Assembly (NCBI GenBank): GCA_020056025.1
Contig: JAGVIO010000224.1
Span: 1 to 9,097 of the forward strand
Direction: 5' to 3'
Source of the DNA: an archaeon
GTDB taxonomy: Archaea > Nanobdellota > Nanobdellia > Woesearchaeales > WJKL01
Length of the DNA: 9,097 bases
Numbering within the stretch: position 1 is the stretch's first letter; every line of letters begins with the position of its first letter. The notes under the pieces were generated by a model that had not been told where the DNA came from, searched no databases, and worked only from the letters and a program-made list of their open reading frames with translations. Of the stretch, positions 5,078 through 9,097 are shown in pieces. The translations under genes were made by a program, and so were the position numbers.

Positions 5078-5590
5078 ATGATAAGCAAAATAGACCCTAA
5101 AAAATGCAGATATCTGGAAGACAAAGATTTGCCTAAATTAGTTCTTGCTTTGCATGATAATTACAGGACAAATAGTTCAAGGCAATGGAGATATATTGCC
5201 CATCAGACAGCAGGCCATGCATGCCATCAGCATTACATGAAAGCAATAATACTGAAGCCAAAGAAGCAGGTAATGGTTGCAATGAAAGAGATAGACAAGC
5301 ATTGGCTTGATTCAGACGCAGGTATGGTAGGCTATCCGACTCTTGATGAATTGTTAAAATACAGGAAGCAGCTCAAAAATCTTCTGGATGTAGACTGCAA
5401 TATCAGCTACGATAAATTTGAAGAAGGCATTTATCCTATTGATTGCACAGGAGAAAATTTGAAGAAGCTCTGCACAGACAAACTTCCTAAATCTCTGGAT
5501 GATTTGGTAAAATTCAGGGCAAAAATAGACTGGCTTTTTTGCTGCATTGGCAGATGGAATCTTTACATCCTTGGCAATAACTGTGATTAA
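5078..5590 (+). CDS. Hypothetical protein, Cys/His-rich, immediately downstream of tRNA-His
   Basis: I do not recognise this 170-aa protein. It has no signal peptide or clear membrane segment. A His/Cys cluster, AHQTAGHACHQH (residues 41-52), and further cysteines at 10, 97, 113, 122, 145, 146 and 169 suggest possible metal binding, but no classical zinc-finger spacing is evident. Tyr and Lys are frequent, and a helical segment at about 88-100 is plausible. ATG 5078 lies only 12 nt after the tRNA 3' end, and no TATA box is visible at leaderless distance inside the tRNA, so it is probably read from the tRNA promoter. Its stop codon overlaps the stop of the convergent membrane-protein gene by four bases. 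Codon use looks like its neighbours, and the ORF is long enough to be real. Confidence 0.6.
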   Translation: MISKIDPKKCRYLEDKDLPKLVLALHDNYRTNSSRQWRYIAHQTAGHACHQHYMKAIILKPKKQVMVAMKEIDKHWLDSDAGMVGYPTLDELLKYRKQLKNLLDVDCNISYDKFEEGIYPIDCTGENLKKLCTDKLPKSLDDLVKFRAKIDWLFCCIGRWNLYILGNNCD

Positions 5591-6108
5591 TAAGCAATAT
5601 TTATCTTTCTCGAAACAAAAACAGTCCACAGATAAGGAAGTATAAATGCAGCAACATACATTATGCTTAAGGTTACAGGATCTTCCTTCAGTGCTCCTAT
5701 TGACAGGGCAGAATTTATTGCATTCGCAACATTTATCATGACAGAGATGTTCACAAGAGCAAGGATTGGAATCAAAAACCCTGCAAGCAGATGATGCTTT
5801 TTGCCGATATGCTCAACATCATTTATCAGGAAATTAAAAAGCAATCCGATTGCAAAGCCCAATAAGATAATCACAAGATTAAGTGCAAGCCTGTTTAAAA
5901 CCAGAAGAAAAGGTATCAGCAGTATCGAGACAATGAAATTGCCAAGCACAATAACAGCGATTACCATCCAATATACAATCTTGTTTGAAAACACAGATGT
6001 TCTGCTTTTGTCCATCATTTTCCTTTCTCTGATTGTCTGCTCTGCTTTCTGTATCTCAGCAGCACTCCATCCTTTTCTCTTAAGCTCAGCGATTGTTTCT
6101 TCTTTCAT
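5587..6108 (-). CDS. Four-TM membrane protein, last gene of the MinD operon
   Basis: The 173-aa protein has a soluble N-terminal segment of about 40 residues containing LKRKGWSAAEIQKAE (9-23), a small helix-turn-helix-like element resembling the short GW-x-EEI segments of membrane-anchored proteins. Four hydrophobic segments follow at about 44-70, 73-95, 107-130 and 146-165. A charged loop, NDVEHIGKKHH (96-106), separates TM2 and TM3. I cannot assign a specific family. The ATG overlaps the MinD stop as ATGA (6105-6108), so translation is coupled and the two proteins probably work together. A membrane anchor or partner for the ATPase is the simplest inference. The 3' end overlaps the convergent hypothetical gene by four bases. 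Confidence 0.72.
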   Translation of the reverse strand: MKEETIAELKRKGWSAAEIQKAEQTIRERKMMDKSRTSVFSNKIVYWMVIAVIVLGNFIVSILLIPFLLVLNRLALNLVIILLGFAIGLLFNFLINDVEHIGKKHHLLAGFLIPILALVNISVMINVANAINSALSIGALKEDPVTLSIMYVAAFILPYLWTVFVSRKINIAY

Positions 6109-6851
6109 TTGAAAAGTTCACCCATTTTGTCGCGTTCAGAAATTGTTTCTCCCATCACCATCTTTGCAAGCAGGACATACCTCTGAGCAGTATCTGTTCC
6201 TGGATGTGAAAATACAACAGGCTGTTTCTTGAGCAAAGATTTCCTTATATCATCGCTTTCATTGATGACTGCAATTACCGGAATCCCGAGCATAGATTGT
6301 ACATTTTCAGCATCAAGCTCATATTCATCATTCTTTACCATGTTCAGGACAGCTCCAAGAATTGTTTTGCCCTTGCTTTCAGCGATTTTTATAGACTTTA
6401 ATGCATCTGTCACAGCAGCAATTTCAGGCGTTGTCACAATAAGCACCTCGTCAGATAGCTCAAGCAAGCCAAGGCTTTCCTTGTTGAATCCAGCTCCGGC
6501 ATCCAATACAACAATGTCAGAAATCCCTCTGAGCTTGTTCAGTTTTTCCTTAAGCTTAACTGAATTTATCTTTTGCAGAGCAGAAATGCTGATATCTCCA
6601 GGAATGACTTTCATTCCGGTAACATGCACATACATTGCATCAGTTATCTCTTTATCCTGCTCAATGACATCATGCAACGTGACAGGCAGCTTTGCATTTC
6701 CGAGCCTTACGCCTATATTAGGGGTGCTCAAGCTTCCGTCAACAAGTATAGTGTCTTTGCCGAGGTTGCTCAGCGCAGCAGAAAGGTTTATTGCAACAGT
6801 TGTTTTGCCCACACCTCCTTTTCCTGAAAATACAGCTAAAAACCGGGTCAT
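6105..6851 (-). CDS. MinD/ParA-family P-loop ATPase
   Basis: This 248-aa protein is an archaeal MinD-like ATPase of the deviant-Walker-A class, which dimerises on ATP and positions cargo or controls partner proteins at the membrane or nucleoid. The deviant Walker A is G10-KGGVGKT-T18, with the signature lysine K11. The A'/switch I segment is LVDGSLSTPNIG (36-47), and Walker B is IVVLDAGAG (113-121). In many family members the switch I motif is DxD; here D38 is followed by S40. The C-terminus (SERDKMGELFK) is only weakly amphipathic, so a membrane-targeting helix is uncertain. ATG 6851 has a strong AGGAGGT site and overlaps the upstream stop by four bases. Its operon partners are two helical proteins and a membrane protein. 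It is not next to ftsZ or minE-like genes. Confidence 0.87.
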   Translation of the reverse strand: MTRFLAVFSGKGGVGKTTVAINLSAALSNLGKDTILVDGSLSTPNIGVRLGNAKLPVTLHDVIEQDKEITDAMYVHVTGMKVIPGDISISALQKINSVKLKEKLNKLRGISDIVVLDAGAGFNKESLGLLELSDEVLIVTTPEIAAVTDALKSIKIAESKGKTILGAVLNMVKNDEYELDAENVQSMLGIPVIAVINESDDIRKSLLKKQPVVFSHPGTDTAQRYVLLAKMVMGETISERDKMGELFK

Positions 6852-7300
6852 AATACCTCCTCTTTAAGATACGCGATATATTGGTTCATTCTGTCATAAA
6901 ATTCGTATAAAATATCAATATTGACTTCATAAGCCTTTTCATTGTCCAGATGCGATATCATTGTCACATGCCTGCGGTATTCTTCCCGCCTGTCAAATTT
7001 AGCCTGGCTGAGATCCCTTAGCAGCAGGTAGAAATCAAGGTAATCTATGAGCTTTTTATCGTCCTTGAACAGACCCTTCAGCACTTCGCATATCTTTCTT
7101 GGCTGTCCAGGCGCTTCAAAATTCTTTCTCCTTTTTTTAACTTTTTCAAAAATCGCATGAAAACTGAAATCAAAAGCAGCAATCATCCTTTCAATCGCGC
7201 TTCTGATTACATCTACAGTGCGCGTGTATTTCAGGCTTACATAGACAAGATGATCTACTCTTTTAAGCTCGTTCTCGGCGTTTTCCAAATATTCGTTCAT
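6848..7300 (-). CDS. Hypothetical helical protein B of the MinD operon
   Basis: This 150-aa, almost entirely alpha-helical, charged protein has no membrane segment. ATG 7300 is chosen over the in-frame TTG at 7309. It lies inside the end of the preceding gene in another frame (38-nt overlap), so translation is probably coupled. It resembles the preceding protein in layout: both begin with an amphipathic helix of the type YLENAENELKRVDHLVYV, continue with a helix at VIRSAIERMIAAFDFSFHAIFE, and reach an L-R-[ND]-L segment near the middle. Here that segment is LRDLSQAKF, without the His seen in its partner. The HEPN fold is one possible reading of this arrangement, but I cannot confirm it. The stop overlaps the MinD start as ATGA, so the protein is likely stoichiometrically linked to MinD. 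Confidence 0.7.
   Translation of the reverse strand: MNEYLENAENELKRVDHLVYVSLKYTRTVDVIRSAIERMIAAFDFSFHAIFEKVKKRRKNFEAPGQPRKICEVLKGLFKDDKKLIDYLDFYLLLRDLSQAKFDRREEYRRHVTMISHLDNEKAYEVNIDILYEFYDRMNQYIAYLKEEVL
6855..6861 (-). promoter_or_regulatory. Strong Shine-Dalgarno site for the MinD gene
   Basis: AGGAGGT on the - strand lies three bases before ATG 6851, inside the last codons of the upstream gene. It is the best ribosome binding site seen in the window and suggests MinD is translated more strongly than its operon partners. Confidence 0.75.
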
Positions 7301-7766
7301 TTTCAGCAATAATACTAGTCATTTCATGTATAAATACCTTTGCTTTGTTTATGTATTCAGCAAGCTCTTTTTGCTCTATTGTTTTGATCTGGTAGCTGTC
7401 TGAGCATATGACTAATTTTCCCTGCCTTGAAAATTCTATAGGGCTTTTTTTGTGCTCAAGCAGCAGGTTTCTCAGTTCTCTCATATCAGTTATATACTTC
7501 TTGTCGAGCTTATGCATATCAATGCTTCTTGCCTGGAACATATTGAGCTTGCTTTCAAAAGTCTCATTAAAGCCAGGTATCTTCTTGTAGATCCAGTCAT
7601 GGAGCAGTATGGCATTCATCGAATTTGTGTATGCAAGAAAGATATTCTCAATTACAGCCAGCAACAGCTTTGGGTCTTTGACTAGCAGAAATGTGACATT
7701 TAGCATATGGTCTGATATTTCCAGATTTCTTTTTGCCTTTTCCCTGTATTCTTGAAACTTCTCCAT
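7263..7766 (-). CDS. Hypothetical helical protein A, first gene of the MinD operon
   Basis: This 167-aa alpha-helical protein has no signal peptide or transmembrane segment. It starts at ATG 7766, about 34 nt after a good TATA box. Early residues (FQEYREKAKRNLEISDHMLNVTFLLVKDPKLLLAVIENIFLAYTNSMNAIL) give two long helices. The middle carries MRELRNLLLEHKK (residues about 95-107), in which R-N-(x4)-H resembles the R-x4-6-H signature of HEPN domains. It looks like a divergent paralogue of the next protein. HEPN proteins are often RNases or toxin components, but the match is a short motif only, and a structural adaptor is equally possible. Its gene overlaps the next by 38 nt. Confidence 0.72.
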   Translation of the reverse strand: MEKFQEYREKAKRNLEISDHMLNVTFLLVKDPKLLLAVIENIFLAYTNSMNAILLHDWIYKKIPGFNETFESKLNMFQARSIDMHKLDKKYITDMRELRNLLLEHKKSPIEFSRQGKLVICSDSYQIKTIEQKELAEYINKAKVFIHEMTSIIAENERIFGKRRERA

Positions 7767-7796
7767 TTGCCCCCAGAATTACGAATGAAAATAAGT

Positions 7797-7804
7797 TTAT
7801 ATAC
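7797..7804 (-). promoter_or_regulatory. TATA box of the MinD operon
   Basis: TATATAAA on the - strand lies about 34 nt before ATG 7766, predicting a leader of about 8 nt. AGAAAAG directly upstream can serve as the BRE. The insertion sequence begins only 14 bp beyond the TATA box, so anything further upstream now belongs to the IS. Confidence 0.6.
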
Positions 7805-7818
7805 TTTTCTAAAGAAAC

Positions 7819-7833
7819 GGGTGTGGGACAGAA
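7819..7833 (+). repeat. IS left terminal inverted repeat
   Basis: GGGTGTGGGACAGAA is a perfect 15-base inverted match to 9083-9097. The next base differs between the two ends, so the repeat is exactly 15 bp. Confidence 0.92.
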
Positions 7834-7837
7834 ATAA

Positions 7838-8002
7838 TCAATCTTTGAGTATAATTATGTAAGCTCGTCGGCCGATGTCTTTTTTCTGTGCGTCGATTTT
7901 GGCTCCGTTGCCGTAGGGTGTGACTTTTTTCTCGTAGATTTCAAGGACATTATCGGTAACTTTAATTTTTCCTCCGGCTACTGCTGTTACTTTTCTTGGC
8001 AT
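7838..8002 (-). CDS. DUF2080-like transposase-associated small protein
   Basis: The 54-aa protein begins MPRKVTAVAGGKIKV and continues with a core of the type EIYEKKVTPYGNGAKIDAQKKDIGRRAYIIIL. This resembles the short beta-rich DUF2080 proteins found beside archaeal transposases, which look like small AbrB/swapped-hairpin-type DNA-binding proteins. ATG 8002 is preferred over an upstream TTG (8023) because it lies about 27 nt from the palindromic TATA box, making a leaderless mRNA. It is transcribed divergently from the transposase, and its stop lies four bases from the left terminal repeat. Its function is unproven. A plausible role is binding the IS ends or the shared promoter to control transposition. 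Confidence 0.72.
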   Translation of the reverse strand: MPRKVTAVAGGKIKVTDNVLEIYEKKVTPYGNGAKIDAQKKDIGRRAYIIILKD

Positions 8003-8021
8003 AGTATGTACATATAAACAC

Positions 8022-8037
8022 AAACTTTATAAAGTTT
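8022..8037. promoter_or_regulatory. Palindromic bidirectional TATA box between the two IS genes
   Basis: AAACTTTATAAAGTTT is a perfect 16-bp palindrome centred at 8029/8030. Its centre lies about 27 nt from the DUF2080-like ATG (8002, - strand) and about 28 nt from the transposase ATG (8058, + strand). That symmetry lets one TATA element drive two leaderless divergent mRNAs. Confidence 0.65.
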
Positions 8038-8057
8038 TCGATATTCCAGTATATATT

Positions 8058-9077
8058 ATGAAAGTCAAAACAAAAGAAATAAGGGAATTAACAAAAATAT
8101 TGGACGACGTTGTCGCCCAATATAAAGAGGAACAGCCGACGACAAAACGCAATTGGCGTACGTATGAGCAGCGAGTTGCCGAGCGGCTGAAAATTGCTTT
8201 CAAGGAGCTCAAGCCGCTCGTTCACGAAGCAGCGTCAATCTGCTTTGTGTCAGGCGAAACAAGGGGCGCAAAACCTGCTCTCACTGTTGAGCAACGGACA
8301 TTAGCATTATTGATGAAGCATATTATCGGCAAAAGTAACAGGACTATGTCGTCTATGTTTGTTGTGTTCTCGCTGTTAAGCGATATTGATGTGAGCTATA
8401 AAACCGTTGAACGGTTTTACTCAGACAATGAAGTTATAGCGGTGCTGCACAATTTACACGCCCTTATTTTGAAAAAGAAGGGTGTAAAAGAAGTTGATGG
8501 TTCTGGAGACGGAACAGGACTTTCTTTGACGATAAAAGCTCATTATGCCAGCCATGCTCAAAAACTTAAAGATAAAGTAAAAAACATTGAAACGCAGCTA
8601 AAGAAAGAATACAAGAAAAAGCTGTTTATCTATTCTTTTAGATTAATGGATTTGAAATCCAACATGTATGTTGGATTTGGAACAAACCTTAAGAGCGAAA
8701 AAGAAGCATTTCTCGAGGCGATAAAGATGATTGAAGAATTGTGTATCAAATTGGTAAGCATAAGGCTTGACAAATATTATAGCTGCCGAGAATATGTTAA
8801 ACTGCTCAGGGAAAAATTTGGCGATGTTAAGATAACTTTGTTGCCAAAAAGCAATGCAACAATTAAGGGAAATTGGGAATGGAAAAGAATGATGTATGAC
8901 TTTGTTACAGATCCTATATCTTACATTGAGGATTATTTCAAGAGAAACCGCTCGGAAAGCGGTTTCTCAGAAGATAAAAAAAGAACTGGTTGGCAACTGG
9001 GACAGAAAAGAGCTGATAGAATAGACACCGCAGATATGCTCACGTCGCTATGGCACAATCTTCATTGGCTTGGATAA
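8058..9077 (+). CDS. DDE-type IS transposase
   Basis: This 339-aa transposase catalyses cut-and-paste or copy movement of the surrounding IS. The helical N-terminal region (about 1-135) should bind the terminal repeats. The catalytic core follows. The first Asp lies in EVDGSGDGTG (D147, possibly D151), the second in SIRLDKYYSCR (D238), and the Glu in NRSESGFSEDKKRTGW (E300 most likely), followed by a conserved-looking basic block (GQKRADRID) and a C-terminal LTSLWHNLHW segment. The gene is intact, begins leaderless at ATG 8058 opposite the DUF2080-like gene, and ends five bases before the right terminal repeat. An insertion of about 50 residues rich in Lys lies between the first and second Asp. 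The coding sequence is unusually rich in perfect inverted repeats. Confidence 0.88.
   Translation: MKVKTKEIRELTKILDDVVAQYKEEQPTTKRNWRTYEQRVAERLKIAFKELKPLVHEAASICFVSGETRGAKPALTVEQRTLALLMKHIIGKSNRTMSSMFVVFSLLSDIDVSYKTVERFYSDNEVIAVLHNLHALILKKKGVKEVDGSGDGTGLSLTIKAHYASHAQKLKDKVKNIETQLKKEYKKKLFIYSFRLMDLKSNMYVGFGTNLKSEKEAFLEAIKMIEELCIKLVSIRLDKYYSCREYVKLLREKFGDVKITLLPKSNATIKGNWEWKRMMYDFVTDPISYIEDYFKRNRSESGFSEDKKRTGWQLGQKRADRIDTADMLTSLWHNLHWLG
8399..8419. repeat. 21-bp near-perfect palindrome inside the transposase gene
   Basis: Two perfect 10-base arms, TAAAACCGTT and its complement, surround a single central G. The palindrome covers codons for about residues 114-121, ahead of the first catalytic Asp. 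Confidence 0.7.
8453..8488 (+). repeat. Imperfect hairpin inside the transposase gene
   Basis: TTTACACGCCCTT (8453-8465) pairs with AAGGGTGTAAA (8478-8488) over 11 bp, with a two-base CG bulge on the left arm and a 12-base loop. Confidence 0.45.
8655..8678. repeat. Perfect 11-bp-arm inverted repeat inside the transposase gene
   Basis: AAATCCAACAT and ATGTTGGATTT are exact complements separated by GT. They cover codons for about residues 200-207 in the catalytic core. As RNA the tip would open to a small loop. Confidence 0.7.
8942..8968 (+). repeat. Perfect 11-bp hairpin over the catalytic-Glu codons of the transposase
   Basis: GAGAAACCGCT and AGCGGTTTCTC are exact complements around the five-base loop CGGAA. 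The hairpin spans codons for about residues 295-304, including E300, the likely catalytic Glu. No T-run follows, so it is not an ordinary terminator. Confidence 0.75.
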
Positions 9078-9082
9078 TCTAA

Positions 9083-9097
9083 TTCTGTCCCACACCC
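9083..9097 (-). repeat. IS right terminal inverted repeat
   Basis: TTCTGTCCCACACCC is the exact complement of the left terminal repeat and ends at the last base of the window. This suggests the assembly may stop at a repeated element. Confidence 0.92.

Larger units (their letters stand above)
7819..9097. mobile_element. Complete insertion sequence with 15-bp terminal inverted repeats
   Basis: A 1279-bp element is bounded by GGGTGTGGGACAGAA at 7819-7833 and its exact reverse complement at 9083-9097. Inside are a DUF2080-like small ORF on the - strand and a DDE transposase on the + strand, each ending 4-5 bases from a terminal repeat. The right end coincides with the last base of the window, so a target-site duplication cannot be checked. 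Both genes are intact, so the element may be active. It resembles archaeal DDE elements that carry a DUF2080 accessory gene (possibly ISNCY-like), but I cannot name the family. Confidence 0.9.

Noticed and set aside
5587..5590. Four-base overlap of convergent stop codons
   Set aside because: TTAA supplies TAA to both strands. This is a common compact-genome feature and not evidence of regulation.
6229..6867. 212-codon frame opposite the MinD gene
   Set aside because: It is an antisense shadow of a gene with intact Walker motifs, operon context and a strong ribosome binding site.
8027..8212. Short - strand frame overlapping the transposase start
   Set aside because: It overlaps the transposase start and the palindromic promoter in antisense, has no motif, and would conflict with both divergent IS genes.
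1..9097. CRISPR array or tandem repeat locus
   Set aside because: No regularly spaced direct repeats of 20-40 bases were seen. The only repeats are short promoter repeats, RNA linkers, inverted repeats and IS ends.

Overview
The window looks archaeal and most resembles a small-genome DPANN-type archaeon such as the Woesearchaeota or Pacearchaeota; that lineage is an inference. The evidence is TATA boxes 27-38 nt upstream of start codons (several leaderless), a tRNA-His with an archaeal bulge-helix-bulge intron and no encoded CCA, an archaeal type IV pilin-like protein, a HerA/FtsK-type ATPase and a MinD-like ATPase.

Layout. (1) Positions 1-780 hold no convincing protein gene. They contain about 17 helices, several long-range and perfectly paired, and a hairpin plus U-run at the end. 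G:U pairs favour the + strand in five helices; one helix favours the other strand. I read this as a large structured non-coding RNA of at least 720 nt that I do not recognise, and it is the most interesting object here. (2) Positions 821-3020 (-) form a two-gene operon: a coiled-coil protein followed by a HerA-like ATPase. (3) Positions 3216-4461 (+) form a divergent two-gene operon: a pilin-like protein followed, one base later, by a stand-alone NFACT-R (RqcH/NEMF C-terminal half) protein. (4) Positions 4540-4911 (+) encode a small HExxH protein from a leaderless promoter. (5) tRNA-His(GTG), 4961-5065, carries a 34-nt intron in its T-loop, and a hypothetical ORF begins 12 nt after it. (6) Positions 7766-5587 (-) form a tight four-gene operon: two related helical proteins, a MinD-like ATPase and a four-TM membrane protein. 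(7) Positions 7819-9097 are a complete insertion sequence with perfect 15-bp terminal inverted repeats. It holds a divergent DUF2080-like small protein and a DDE transposase, both driven from one palindromic TATA box. The window ends on the last base of the right repeat.

How the parts may work together. The MinD operon looks like a membrane-linked positioning or partner-control module with two unknown helical subunits. The HerA/coiled-coil pair looks like a DNA- or protein-pumping ATPase with a structural partner. The IS sits just upstream of the MinD-operon core promoter and leaves its TATA box intact. All functional statements come from reading motifs; no database search was possible.
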